Shown in pieces: positions 23,412 through 32,520 of a stretch of DNA of 64,000 nucleotides; position 1 is the first letter of the stretch; every line of letters starts with the position of its first letter. The translations under genes were made by a program, and so were the position numbers. Source of the DNA: Chloroflexales bacterium ZM16-3 (GTDB taxonomy: Bacteria; Chloroflexota; Chloroflexia; Chloroflexales; Chloroflexaceae); contig RYFE02000010.1 in NCBI GenBank assembly GCA_004138175.2, forward strand, positions 62,001 through 126,000, given 5' to 3'. Below the pieces are notes generated by a model. The model was not told where the DNA came from. It made no database searches and saw nothing but the letters and a program-made list of their open reading frames with translations.

Positions 23412-25412
23412 TTATTGGCCCACATCAATCGTCGTAATTGCCACATCGACACTGCCGGGCAGCCGGCTGCGCTGATCGGTCGCGTATGCCTCGCTCTGCG
23501 CCGGGTCGTACCAGCCGGTGCGCCAGGTGTAGCTGCCCGGTGCGACCTCGGCCGGCAGCTCAATCTCGAAGCGCTCGCGGATCACCTGCCCCGGCTGCCA
23601 CTGGTCGGTTGGCAGCAGCACATAGCTTGGCAGGTGAACGATTCGTGCGTCGGGAATGCCGTCGAACTGGCTGATTGCCACCAGCCGCGATGTCGGGGGC
23701 GCCCCTTTGAGCTGCCACTCAAACTCGGCCAGGTAGCGCCGCCCGCCCATCGCTGTCACCTGTGCGCCCAGCAGTTGCACTGGCCCAAAGTCAGCCGACA
23801 TCGGCGGCAGTTCGGCCGCGTCGAGAGCCGTAATCTCTTGGCGCAGCCCGTCGTCGCCACGCGTAAAGAGGAGCAGCCCGTCGCGTTCAGCCCTGAGCGC
23901 AAAGGACGGATCTCCCAGCAACTCCTTGATCTCGGCCGCCTCATAATCAATCTTACCCAGCACCTTTTCGCCACTCACCACGCGCCAGTCGAACAGCGCG
24001 TCGGCTACCACCATATCTACCAGGGGCAGAATTCTGGGCAGCCGCTCACCGCCAGAATCGTCACTGTAGCGCACGACATAGAGCGTCTCACGGTTGGCGA
24101 TATGCGTGGCGAGGAACATTGAGGCGGCGACTGCCGCCTGCGGGGTGACATACTCAGCCAGAAAGGCATCTTTTACCCGGTCGCGGCTGGTCGATCCGTA
24201 GGCGGTCGAATCGAAGCCCTTGCCGGGCGAACCCTGCCAGAAGAACGGGCTGAGTGGCGTATTGACCAGCAGCGCGCTGCTGATAAAGACGATCAGCGTG
24301 GTGAAGATCAAGTCGCCACGCCAGGTGCGCTGAGATGACGAACGACGAACAACGAACGACGAACGCTTATCAGCAGCGAGTTCCTGGTCGTTGGTCGTTG
24401 GTCGTTGGTCGTTGCTCAAACTGCGCTCCCGCATCCTGCCCGCCCCATCGACCACGGCCATCACAATAAAGGGCACCACAGCGGCGTAGTGGTGGTAGTA
24501 GTAGTAATAGCTCCCGCCCGGCCCGGTGCTGAGCAGGGCGGCCAGCGCCAACGGTGAGCCGACCAGCAGCCAGCGCCAGCCGCGCCGGGCCAGTATCAGC
24601 GCCGGCCCAAAGATGATTGCGACGTTCAGCGCCCGCACGAGCGCAGTGCTGGAAATCTCACGATATGCGCCGAAGTAGTGGCTGATGTAGCTGCCCGCCG
24701 CCGAGCCGGCGAGGCCCGGCGTCTTGAAGATCTCGCGCACCACCAGGAAGGCCAGTGCGCCGTAGATCAGCCCTGCCGCAGCGGTGATCAGGCCCGCCCG
24801 CCGCTGTCCGCCCCAGAGAAACAGGTACGCCCCGATCCCGGCGATGGGCAGGGCGATATACATTTTGCAGCTCAGGGCCAGCGCCGACCATAGCCCGAAG
24901 CTGCGCCAGTCCCGCCGGTCGGCCGCATCCAGGGCGAAGAGCAGCAGCGGCATGGCCAGCGTATCACCGTGGAAGTCGAAGAGCACCGCAGTTTGCGCCA
25001 CCGGGTAGAGCAGGTAGATCAGGGCCATACAGCGCGCCGCCAGGATGCTTTCGGTGCTCCGCAGCGCCAGGCGGTAGGCCGGCAGCGCCCCTGCCACAAA
25101 GAGCAGCCCCTGCGCAACCAGCAGTGCCTGTGGGCTCGACCAGAGGGCGTAGAGCGGCACCAGCGCAAAGTAGATCAGCTCGACGTGAACAGCCAGTCGG
25201 CTACGCGGCCCCATGTCTGGCGCCGTCTGCAAGAGCGGCTTGCCCTGGGTGCCGCTCCAGATCGCCTGCGACATTACCCCCAGATCAAGCATACCCGCGT
25301 TATAGCCGTAGTAGCGGGCCAGGCTCAGCCCGATCATCATGAGCGCCACCAGCAGGCAGGCCGCGACAAAAAATGGATCGTCGAAGGGGCCAGATCGTCT
25401 AGGGTGTGTCAT
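23412..25412 (-). CDS. DUF2079 polytopic membrane protein
   Basis: 666 residues from the ATG at 25412 (MTHPRRSGPF), giving a short overlap with the upstream gene; the frame is open to 25478. About 10-11 N-terminal membrane helices with DUF2079 features (NAGMLDLGVMSQAIWSGTQGKPLL; FDFHGDTLAMPLLLFALDAA), then an extracytoplasmic C-terminal domain of beta type. The family resembles GT-C glycosyltransferases but its activity is unproven. A heptamer-array insert adds SNDQRPTTNDQELAADKRSS in frame between two helices. It belongs to the leftward polysaccharide operon. Confidence 0.85.
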   Translation of the reverse strand: MTHPRRSGPFDDPFFVAACLLVALMMIGLSLARYYGYNAGMLDLGVMSQAIWSGTQGKPLLQTAPDMGPRSRLAVHVELIYFALVPLYALWSSPQALLVAQGLLFVAGALPAYRLALRSTESILAARCMALIYLLYPVAQTAVLFDFHGDTLAMPLLLFALDAADRRDWRSFGLWSALALSCKMYIALPIAGIGAYLFLWGGQRRAGLITAAAGLIYGALAFLVVREIFKTPGLAGSAAGSYISHYFGAYREISSTALVRALNVAIIFGPALILARRGWRWLLVGSPLALAALLSTGPGGSYYYYYHHYAAVVPFIVMAVVDGAGRMRERSLSNDQRPTTNDQELAADKRSSFVVRRSSSQRTWRGDLIFTTLIVFISSALLVNTPLSPFFWQGSPGKGFDSTAYGSTSRDRVKDAFLAEYVTPQAAVAASMFLATHIANRETLYVVRYSDDSGGERLPRILPLVDMVVADALFDWRVVSGEKVLGKIDYEAAEIKELLGDPSFALRAERDGLLLFTRGDDGLRQEITALDAAELPPMSADFGPVQLLGAQVTAMGGRRYLAEFEWQLKGAPPTSRLVAISQFDGIPDARIVHLPSYVLLPTDQWQPGQVIRERFEIELPAEVAPGSYTWRTGWYDPAQSEAYATDQRSRLPGSVDVAITTIDVGQ
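24336..24417. repeat. Inverted heptamer arrays (GACGAAC / GTCGTTG) inside the DUF2079 gene
   Basis: Four GACGAAC-type units, a 20-bp spacer, and four perfect GTCGTTG units. The whole insert is translated in frame as a hydrophilic loop. Confidence 0.92.
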
Positions 25413-26391
25413 GGCTGCTGTTGTCCTTCCTCGGCTGATCGCCGACATCTTCATGGTGCCGGCTGACGAGCAAGGCAACTGCCAAGGTGCAGAGCTCCGC
25501 CACCGTCAGCCAGACGCGCGCTGCCAGCGCCAGCAGCAAGGCGACCGGCTGCGGCATCATCGTCGTCAGGAGCAGGGTGAGAACGCCCTCGCGCACGCCG
25601 ATGCCGCTCGGCGTGATCAGGCTAAGAAAGCCGATCACCCAGGCGATAGCGAAGCTGGCGCTAATGCCTGGGAGCGCGGAGAGCGGGAGCGGGTAGATGG
25701 CCCGGCCAAGCAGGTAGAGACCGCTGCCGTAGAGCACCCAGGTGAGCAGGTAGCCCGGCAGCAGGCGCAGCATGTCACGGCTGCGCAGCGGCCGCCCGGC
25801 GAGGGCGGTGCCGGCGCGCCGGCCCATCCAGCGCAGCGGGCGATCAAGCAGCGGCGGGTAGCCATAGATGGCGAGCGCGGGCAGGGCCAGCAGGAGCCAG
25901 GGCTGCGCCCACAGCGGCATCGGCCAGAGTGGTAGCAGTGCAGCCGCCAGCAGCAGCGCGGCGGTGATGGTCTGTAACAGCTCCAGCACCAGGCTCAGCG
26001 CCAGGGGCTGCATCCGCACTCCCTGCTGCTGCGCGAGGTAGGCCCGCCCAAATAGGTGCCAGATGTTGCCCGGCACATAGCGCGCCAGCTGCGAGAGGAA
26101 CCAGGCTCGCACTGCCGCGCGCAGCGAGATCTGCTCACCGAGTTGCCCGAGGTTGCGCTGCCAGAGCACAGCGTAGCTGAATAGGCTGGCGCAGCCCAGG
26201 CCCAGCGCCGCCAGTGCAGGCAGCGGCGCGATCGTGATCTCGCCGATCTCGGCCATGCTCGCGTGTAGCTGCATGGCCATCAGCCCGATGGCGAGCGCGC
26301 CGATGATCCAGCCGGCAGGACGGAGCAATTGCCGCCATTTGCGGCGCTTCACGCCCTGCGGTGTCGGCACCGGGGTCGCCTCGTCAAGCAT
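25399..26391 (-). CDS. Flippase-like protein, LPG synthase TM-region family (UPF0104)
   Basis: 330 residues from the ATG at 26391, overlapping the upstream stop by 8 bp. Seven to eight membrane helices, with the family motifs LARYVPGNIWHLFGRAYLA and SLITPSGIGVREGVLTLLL. Members of this family (AglD/MprF N-domain type) move or modify lipid-linked glycans. Intact, unlike the relative at 20852-21845, so it may back up that function. Tight overlaps on both sides show it is translated as part of an operon. Confidence 0.85.
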   Translation of the reverse strand: MLDEATPVPTPQGVKRRKWRQLLRPAGWIIGALAIGLMAMQLHASMAEIGEITIAPLPALAALGLGCASLFSYAVLWQRNLGQLGEQISLRAAVRAWFLSQLARYVPGNIWHLFGRAYLAQQQGVRMQPLALSLVLELLQTITAALLLAAALLPLWPMPLWAQPWLLLALPALAIYGYPPLLDRPLRWMGRRAGTALAGRPLRSRDMLRLLPGYLLTWVLYGSGLYLLGRAIYPLPLSALPGISASFAIAWVIGFLSLITPSGIGVREGVLTLLLTTMMPQPVALLLALAARVWLTVAELCTLAVALLVSRHHEDVGDQPRKDNSSHDTP

Positions 26392-28297
26392 TGGCGTGGG
26401 GCGCATCCGGCTTGCGCGCAATGGCGATCAGGCCGATACCAAGGGGCAGCCGGTTGAACAGCCGGTCAAACTGAAAGGCCAGCAGCACCAGCGTCGTTAG
26501 CAGTCGGTAGCCCAGTCGGTTGGTCGAGAGCTGGTTGAGCCTGCCGCGATACTGCGAGAGCGCCCGGCGATAGCGTGGCAGGTAGACGTATTGGTGGAAG
26601 GCGCGCACCAGTGGGAATCCGAAGTGGTGTATCTGCAGCACCTCGAATCCGCTCTGCTCAAGCGCCAGCGTGAGGTCGGCGCGTGTGTAGCGTCGCTCAT
26701 GGCCCGCCCAGCTGTCGTGCCAGTCCCAGAGCCGTGGCTCGGCGGGCACACTAATCACGCAGACTCCGCCCGGCCTCAGAACGCGCCAGAACTCCTGGAA
26801 CGCAGGGTGATCGTCGGAAAGATGCTCAAGCACTTCGCCAGCGACGATGCCGTCTATGCAGTCGCTCTGGTAGGGAAGCTGTGTCAGGTCGCCGTTCTGG
26901 ATCGCAATCGATGCTGCCTCCGGCTGCTTCGCCACGTAGCTGAGAAAGTTGCGCGAGAGGTCGACCGCCAGCACCTGGTAGTTGGCCTGGGCCAGGCGGC
27001 GGGCCAGGGTCCCCGCCCCGCAGGCCGCGTCGAGGATGCGCGGGCCGGGGCTGAAGCGCCGGATCGCCGCAAAGAGGTAGTTCTCGCGATAGCGGTGCCG
27101 CGGCCCGTAGAACTCGGGCTGGTCGCCCCACTCCATCTGATCACGCTCGCCATAGCCAGGCACAAGGTCGTGCAAGACCACGGCGAGGGTCTGCGCCAGC
27201 GCAGCGATGCTGTAGCGCGTGGCGAAGGCCACATAGCCAGCAGCAGCCACCCGGTCGCGTAGATCACCGTCGGCGGCTAGGCGGCGAATCTGTGCCGCCA
27301 GAGCCTCAGGGTCGGCCGGTGGGCAGACCAGCACCTCTTCGCCGACTGCCAGCATCGTCCGGATGGCCGGGGTGTCAGCAGTGATTGTCGCCCGACCCAT
27401 TGCCAGCGCCTGAAAGAGCTTATTTGGCACGACCCGCGCGGCCTTCTCCGAGTCGCCGAAGATTCCCAGCGCGATGTCAGCCTGGGCGTATGCATTGGGG
27501 AGCCGCTCGTAGTCGACCCAGTCGATCTGCTCGACATTCTGTAGCTGCAGCTCCGCGCACATTTGACGCACGACGGCGCTCTCCTGGCCGGAGCCGATGA
27601 TAGTGAAGCGAATCGGCTCGTTGCGCAGCAGCGCGGCGGCGCGCAAGATCGTGGTGATGCCGTGGAGCGGGATCAGCTTGCCGACAAAGAGCACCTGGCA
27701 TACGTCAGGCGTCGCACGCTCCGGGCTGCGCGGGCTGAAGACCCGGTCGTCGGCCCCCACCGACAGCACGCGCAGGCGCTCGGGCCTGACCCCCAGCCGC
27801 TGTACGAAATAGTCGCCATGGGCCTGGGTGTCGATCAGGACGAGATCGGCCATGCCGGTCGCCCGCCGGTCGAGCTGGTAGAGCAGGCGGCCCGCCACCG
27901 AGTCTGGGGCGATTAGCCTGCGGTCATCGCAGATCGTGTCGTACAGCGAGACGAGTGGGTTGAAGACCAGCGGCACCGCGCGCAGGTGACTCAGCAGCCA
28001 CGCCAGCGGCATATCGATCTGGCCGACATAGCCGACGATCATGACATCGTGCTTGGGCATGCGAAGATAACGCACCGACAGCAGGAGGTACGCCCACAAC
28101 AGGCCAAGCAGCAGGCGAAGCAGTGCCACGCCGCGGTGCGAGCCGCTCTTGTCGCGCTGGAGCTCCCATACTGGTGCATGGCACTCATACACCGTCATAC
28201 CTGCGCGACGCAGCGCCTCTATCGTCAGGGCATTCCGCGGATACGCCCGCTCGTAGGTTCCGAAGTAGCAGATTCGCATGGGGCGCTTATCAGGCAT
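26384..28297 (-). CDS. Bifunctional GT4 glycosyltransferase - SAM methyltransferase fusion
   Basis: 637 residues from the ATG at 28297 (MPDKRPMRICYFGTYERAYPRN). Residues ~6-380 are a GT-B glycosyltransferase: VLFVGKLIPLHGITTILRAA, ANAYAQADIALGIFG-like region, VPNKLFQALAMGRATIT. Residues ~430-590 form a class I methyltransferase: ILDAACGAGTLARRLA (SAM loop), VLAVDLSRNF, GDLTQLPYQSDCIDGIVAGEVLEH. It probably adds and then methylates a sugar. The fusion is less common than separate genes. It overlaps the gene before it by 8 bp and the gene after it by 8 bp. Confidence 0.88.
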   Translation of the reverse strand: MPDKRPMRICYFGTYERAYPRNALTIEALRRAGMTVYECHAPVWELQRDKSGSHRGVALLRLLLGLLWAYLLLSVRYLRMPKHDVMIVGYVGQIDMPLAWLLSHLRAVPLVFNPLVSLYDTICDDRRLIAPDSVAGRLLYQLDRRATGMADLVLIDTQAHGDYFVQRLGVRPERLRVLSVGADDRVFSPRSPERATPDVCQVLFVGKLIPLHGITTILRAAALLRNEPIRFTIIGSGQESAVVRQMCAELQLQNVEQIDWVDYERLPNAYAQADIALGIFGDSEKAARVVPNKLFQALAMGRATITADTPAIRTMLAVGEEVLVCPPADPEALAAQIRRLAADGDLRDRVAAAGYVAFATRYSIAALAQTLAVVLHDLVPGYGERDQMEWGDQPEFYGPRHRYRENYLFAAIRRFSPGPRILDAACGAGTLARRLAQANYQVLAVDLSRNFLSYVAKQPEAASIAIQNGDLTQLPYQSDCIDGIVAGEVLEHLSDDHPAFQEFWRVLRPGGVCVISVPAEPRLWDWHDSWAGHERRYTRADLTLALEQSGFEVLQIHHFGFPLVRAFHQYVYLPRYRRALSQYRGRLNQLSTNRLGYRLLTTLVLLAFQFDRLFNRLPLGIGLIAIARKPDAPHANA

Positions 28298-29324
28298 TAT
28301 CGCTATGCTCCCAGCCAAGAATGCGGCGCACCGAGTAGTCGTCGCCGCGTCTGAAGGATGAGTTTCGCAGCATCTCGCCAACCAGCCCGGTGGAGATGAA
28401 CTGGAAGCCTGCGATGACCATCAGCACCCCGAGGGTTAGCAGAGGGCGATGGCCAATCGCCTCGCCCTGGAGCCAGAGCACGCTTAGGTAGAAGCAGATC
28501 AGCGCACCGATGAGGGTCAGCAGAGTGCCGAGCATGCCAAAGAGCCGCAGCGGCTGACGCAGATAGGTTGTCAGAAAGAGCACCTGGATGAAGTCCAGGT
28601 AGCCGCGACCGAGGCGGCGGGCACCAAACTTGCTCTTGCCGAAGCGGCGCCGACTATGTTCGACTGGTACCTCAGCGATCTTGAAGCCACGCTGGCTTGC
28701 CAGCACCGGGATAAAGCGGTGCAACTCGCCGTACAGCTTTAGGTCTCTGATCACCTCGCAACTATATGCCTTAAAGCCGCAGTTGAAGTCGTGCAGATGT
28801 ATGCCAGTGATCCGTGAGACGACGGTGTTGAAGACGCGTGACGGCAGGGTTTTCGAGATGGGGTCATGCCGCTCACGACGCCAGGCGCTCACCAGATCGA
28901 AGCCCTCGTCCATCTTGTCGAAGAGGGCAAAGATCGCCGCCGGATCCTCCTGCATGTCGGCGTCAATCGTCACCACCCGTGCGCCGGTCGCGATGCTGAA
29001 GCCAGCGTTGAGCGCTGCCGTCTTGCCAGAGTTGCGACGGAATTGCACCACGCGGACGCACGGGTCGCTCGCCTGGATCTTGGCGCAGACAGCAAAGCTA
29101 TCATCGGTGCTGCCATCGTCGACAAAGATGATCTCGTAGCTGCTGCTGTAGGGGTCGGACCCTCCTGCCAGCACGGTTCTGAGCCGCTCGTAGATCGGCA
29201 GGACACTCTCCTCCTCGTTAAAGACGGGGACAACGACAGAGAGAGCGAGGAGGGTCGAGGGGTTAGCTGCGGACGATGATCTGGTAACAGTCTCAGGGCC
29301 GCTGATGTGTGTAAGAGTAGTCAT
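28290..29324 (-). CDS. GT2 glycosyltransferase (DPM1/GtrB-like) with C-terminal membrane helices
   Basis: 344 residues from the ATG at 29324, preceded by GGAGGTGTT. GT-A fold with VVPVFNEEESV, IIFVDDGSTDDSF, TIDADMQEDP (DxD-like metal site) and SAWRRERHDPISKTLPSRVFN. Two C-terminal membrane helices follow. Relatives transfer a sugar from a nucleotide to undecaprenyl or dolichyl phosphate. It is closely related in design to the next gene (29409-30416), suggesting an old duplication. Confidence 0.9.
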   Translation of the reverse strand: MTTLTHISGPETVTRSSSAANPSTLLALSVVVPVFNEEESVLPIYERLRTVLAGGSDPYSSSYEIIFVDDGSTDDSFAVCAKIQASDPCVRVVQFRRNSGKTAALNAGFSIATGARVVTIDADMQEDPAAIFALFDKMDEGFDLVSAWRRERHDPISKTLPSRVFNTVVSRITGIHLHDFNCGFKAYSCEVIRDLKLYGELHRFIPVLASQRGFKIAEVPVEHSRRRFGKSKFGARRLGRGYLDFIQVLFLTTYLRQPLRLFGMLGTLLTLIGALICFYLSVLWLQGEAIGHRPLLTLGVLMVIAGFQFISTGLVGEMLRNSSFRRGDDYSVRRILGWEHSDNA

Positions 29325-29408
29325 AACACCTCCTTGGCACCGTGCGGGCAACCGCCATCTGTCACCAACACTATATCCAAAACCGATTACATGGGCACAA
29401 TTCATGTA

Positions 29409-30416
29409 CTACGGATTCGTGTTCAGCTCCTCGCGCACCACATAGATCGGCTTCTTCTGGGTCTCATAGTAGGTCCGCATGAGCAACTCGCCCATCAGGC
29501 CGATCCCGATAAACTGTACGCCCAGGATGATCAGCAGCACGCCTAACAGCAGCAGCGGCCGCGAGCCGATTTCGGCGTTGTAGAGGAGCTTGATCGCGAC
29601 GAGGTACACGCTGATCACAAAGCCGGACAGCATCGAGAGCAGCCCCCACAGGCCGAAGATCTGCATCGGTCGGGTCGAGTACGAGAGCAGAAAGCGCACC
29701 GTGATAAGGTCGAGCAGCACACGCACCGTCCGGCCGATCCCGTACTTCGACGTGCCATAGCGCCGGGCCTCGTGGTGAACCGCCATCTCTGTCACCGCCA
29801 CCCCTTGCCACGAGGCAACCGCCGGGATGAAGCGATGCAGCTCGCCATACAGGTTAATGTTCTTCACCACATCCGCCCGGTAGACCTTCAGCGAGCACCC
29901 GTAGTCATGCAAATGAACACCTGTCACCCAGGAGATCAGCCGATTGGCGATCATCGAGGGCAGCTTCCGGTTGATGAAGGCGTCTTGGCGGCGGGCGCGC
30001 CAGCCGCTCACCACGTCGTACCCCTCGCTCGCCCGGGCCATCAGCATCGGGATGTCGTTCGGATCGTTCTGGAGATCCGCGTCGATGGTGACGATATACT
30101 CGCCCTGGGCGCGGTCGAACCCGGCGGCGAAGGCGGGCGTCTGCCCAAAGTTGCGCCGGAAGCGCACCACGCGCAGGCGCGGGTCGCTGGCGGCCAGATC
30201 GCTCAGCAGCGCGAAGCTGCCGTCGCGCGAGCCGTCGTCCACGGCGATGATCTCGTAGGCGTGGCCGTAGCCCTCCAGAACCGTAGTCAGCCGATCATAG
30301 AGGTGTGGGATACTGTCCTCCTCGTTGTAGATCGGCACAACGATGGACAGCGTAGGCGAAGCGCCGCCGACCAGGGCGGCCGGGTGCGCAGAGGTGTCAA
30401 TGGTAACGGCAGACAT
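29409..30416 (-). CDS. GT2 glycosyltransferase (DPM1/GtrB-like) with C-terminal membrane helices
   Basis: 335 residues from the ATG at 30416 (GGAG at 6 nt); an ATG at 30431 is possible. Motifs: VVPIYNEEDSI, IIAVDDGSRDGSF, TIDADLQNDPNDIP, SGWRARRQDAFINRKLPS, GELHRFIPAVASW, and two C-terminal helices. Same family as the downstream neighbour, and likely supplies a polyprenyl-linked sugar to the surface-glycan pathway. Confidence 0.9.
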   Translation of the reverse strand: MSAVTIDTSAHPAALVGGASPTLSIVVPIYNEEDSIPHLYDRLTTVLEGYGHAYEIIAVDDGSRDGSFALLSDLAASDPRLRVVRFRRNFGQTPAFAAGFDRAQGEYIVTIDADLQNDPNDIPMLMARASEGYDVVSGWRARRQDAFINRKLPSMIANRLISWVTGVHLHDYGCSLKVYRADVVKNINLYGELHRFIPAVASWQGVAVTEMAVHHEARRYGTSKYGIGRTVRVLLDLITVRFLLSYSTRPMQIFGLWGLLSMLSGFVISVYLVAIKLLYNAEIGSRPLLLLGVLLIILGVQFIGIGLMGELLMRTYYETQKKPIYVVREELNTNP

Positions 30417-30568
30417 TGGGTGCTCCAGCATGTGACAACCAGTAAAGCTCTCGCTATTGTACGCGAATGAGCTATCCTGTCACATGGGACTGGAGGGCGA
30501 TAGCCGATAGACCTATTGTAGCCTACCGGCGGCACCAGCGCCCGCCCCCGTCGTAGGAACATAGTCCT

Positions 30569-30592
30569 TTTTACATTTTGCATTTTGCATTA
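30569..30592. repeat. CATTTTG heptamers abutting a stop codon
   Basis: On the minus strand the sequence TAATGCAAAATGCAAAATG begins with the TAA stop of the GT4 gene and continues as tandem heptamers. The 30417-30568 spacer upstream has no recognisable gene. Confidence 0.8.
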
Positions 30593-31714
30593 CCTGGCGC
30601 AGCCCTCATAGACGCTCAGAGTGCCCAGCGCAGTGCGCCGCCAGCTGAACTCATGCGCCCGCAGCAGCCCGCGCTCACGCATGTTGCGGCGCAGGGCAGG
30701 CTGGCTCAGCAGGCGCGTCAGACCCTCGGCGATCTCGATCATGTTGTAGGGGTCAACCGTCAGCGCCGCGTCGCCCACTACCTCAGGCAGGCTGCTGGTG
30801 TTGGCGCAGAGCACCGGCGCGCCGCAGGCCATCGCCTCAAGCGGCGGCAGCCCGAAGCCCTCGTAGTAGGAGACGAAGGCGAAAACGGCGGCCCCGCTGT
30901 AGAGCGCCGCCAGGTCATCGTCTGCCACGTTGGGCAGGAAGCGCACGTGCGCGTCCAAGCCGCGCTCGGCCACCAGCCGCCGCGCCTCGGGGTGCTTCAC
31001 ATCCTCGTGCCCGGCCAGGATAAGCTGCGCCCCAGATGCCCGCTCGCCCGCCCGCGCCCATGCCAAAACAAGCCGCTCCAGGTTCTTGTGCGGCTTATTC
31101 GAGCCGAGGTAGAGCACATACGACTCGGGCAGGCCGTAGCGGGTACGGGCCTTGTCCACCGCCTCGGGCGGCTGCGGGGTGAAGCGGCGCGACGCGGCCA
31201 GGGGCGTCACCGCGATCCGCTCCTTGGGCAGTCGGTATCGAGAGGCCAGATCATCGCGGGCGCTCTGCGAGATCGTGATCAGCGCGTCGGCCCCGCGCAC
31301 GGCCATGCCCATCGTAAGCCGGTAGAGCAGCCGCCCGCGCGGCGAGAGCGTCTGCGGGAAACGCCAGCCCAGCAGGTCGTAGATCGTTACCACCGAGGGG
31401 CAGGGCAGCCCTACGTAGGGCTTGATGAAGTAGGGTGAGTGCAGCAGGTCTAGGCCGAGGGCGCGGGCGCGCAGCGGGATCTCGACCTGCTGGAGCGGCG
31501 AGAAGGGCGCGGCGCGCACAGGGGCCAGCTCCACTCCGGGCAGCGCAGCCAGATCTTCTAGGCTATAGCGGGTGCCGGGACGCTGCGGGTTGTGCAGCAG
31601 CACCAGCGTATGGCCGTGATCTAGCTCGGCCATGGCCCTGGCTAGGCTGATGATGTAGCGCCCGATCCCAGGGAAGTGGTCGCCGATATAGCGGGCGTCC
31701 AGGCCGATTCGCAT
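30590..31714 (-). CDS. GT4 family glycosyltransferase
   Basis: 374 residues from the ATG at 31714 ([20 protein letters not shown]), the standard GT4 start. GT-B fold with [76 protein letters not shown] (the EGFGLPPLE donor-site signature) and [18 protein letters not shown]. It probably adds a mannose-like sugar during surface glycan assembly. It is transcribed divergently from phoU across a 72-bp region with an operator-like inverted repeat. Confidence 0.92.
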   Translation of the reverse strand: MRIGLDARYIGDHFPGIGRYIISLARAMAELDHGHTLVLLHNPQRPGTRYSLEDLAALPGVELAPVRAAPFSPLQQVEIPLRARALGLDLLHSPYFIKPYVGLPCPSVVTIYDLLGWRFPQTLSPRGRLLYRLTMGMAVRGADALITISQSARDDLASRYRLPKERIAVTPLAASRRFTPQPPEAVDKARTRYGLPESYVLYLGSNKPHKNLERLVLAWARAGERASGAQLILAGHEDVKHPEARRLVAERGLDAHVRFLPNVADDDLAALYSGAAVFAFVSYYEGFGLPPLEAMACGAPVLCANTSSLPEVVGDAALTVDPYNMIEIAEGLTRLLSQPALRRNMRERGLLRAHEFSWRRTALGTLSVYEGCAR

Positions 31715-31734
31715 AACATCCCCATAACATGTTT

Positions 31735-31767
31735 TGTGTATGATAAGCTCCATCGCTATCATACACA
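31735..31767. promoter_or_regulatory. Inverted repeat in the GT4-phoU divergent promoter region
   Basis: TGTGTATGATA at 31735-31745 and TATCATACACA at 31757-31767 are perfect 11-bp inverted copies separated by 11 bp, in the short space between divergent genes. The geometry fits a dimeric regulator binding two turns of DNA. Confidence 0.55.
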
Positions 31768-31786
31768 TTTCCCTGGAGGGATGTCG

Positions 31787-32467
31787 ATGGCCCGTCTACG
31801 AGAGAACTACCACCACGAGCTGAGTGATCTTCAGCGCGAGCTGCTCGCCCTCGGGCGCATGGCCGACGAGGCCGTGCGGCGGGCGCTCTGGGCGCTGCGC
31901 CAGGGGGCCGTCGGTGAGGCCGAGGCGATCATCCGGGGCGACGACATCATCGACACGGCCACCGAGGAGCTGACCCACCACGCCATGCGGATCATCGCCA
32001 CCCAGGGGCCGGTGGCCGGCGATCTGCGCGAGGTGAGCTCCTACCTCCAGTGCGGCGGCGAGCTGGAGCGGATTGGCGACTACGCCGAGGGCATCGCCAA
32101 TCTGGTGGTTCGCTCCGGCGGCAGCCTCTCCGCCGAGCTGCCGCCCGAGATTGACCAGATGGCAGTCGAGGCCCGCGCTATGCTCGGCCAGGCGCTCGAT
32201 GCCCTAGTCGCCCTCGACCCCACGATCAACCTGCGGCTCAAGGAGCACGATGATACGGTGGACGACGCCTACGAGCGGCTGCTCGTCGCGCTCACGGCGG
32301 CCATGCAGGCCGACCCGGCGATGGTCGTGCCCGGCACCCTGCTGCTCTGGGTCGGCCACAACCTAGAGCGCATCGCCGACCGCGCCACCAACATCGGCGA
32401 GTACGTCGAGTACATTGTGCGCGGCCAGATCAGCTCGCGGCAGGACGATCCGCCCGCCGCGCCGTAG
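31787..32467 (+). CDS. phoU: Phosphate signalling complex protein PhoU
   Basis: 226 residues from the ATG at 31787; GGAGGG is 6 nt upstream, whereas the ATG at 31781 directly touches it. Two three-helix PhoU repeats with the metal-site signatures ECYLQCGGELERIGDYAEGIANL-type (here SYLQCGGELERIGDYAEGI) and GHNLERIADRATNIGEYV. PhoU links the Pst transporter with PhoR/PhoB in phosphate control. No pst genes lie in the window. Confidence 0.93.
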   Translation: MARLRENYHHELSDLQRELLALGRMADEAVRRALWALRQGAVGEAEAIIRGDDIIDTATEELTHHAMRIIATQGPVAGDLREVSSYLQCGGELERIGDYAEGIANLVVRSGGSLSAELPPEIDQMAVEARAMLGQALDALVALDPTINLRLKEHDDTVDDAYERLLVALTAAMQADPAMVVPGTLLLWVGHNLERIADRATNIGEYVEYIVRGQISSRQDDPPAAP

Positions 32468-32520
32468 GGGTGTAGCAGGATTCCTAGCGCAGAGCGCCAG
32501 GAATCCTGCTACACCCCTAC
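32464..32520. terminator. 27-bp-arm palindrome giving stop codons to two convergent genes
   Basis: Arms at 32464-32490 and 32494-32520 (GTAGGGGTGTAGCAGGATTC and its inverse) pair with one mismatch. The left arm contains the TAG stop of phoU and the right arm, on the other strand, the TAG stop of the HEAT-repeat gene. It would act as a bidirectional terminator. Confidence 0.8.
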
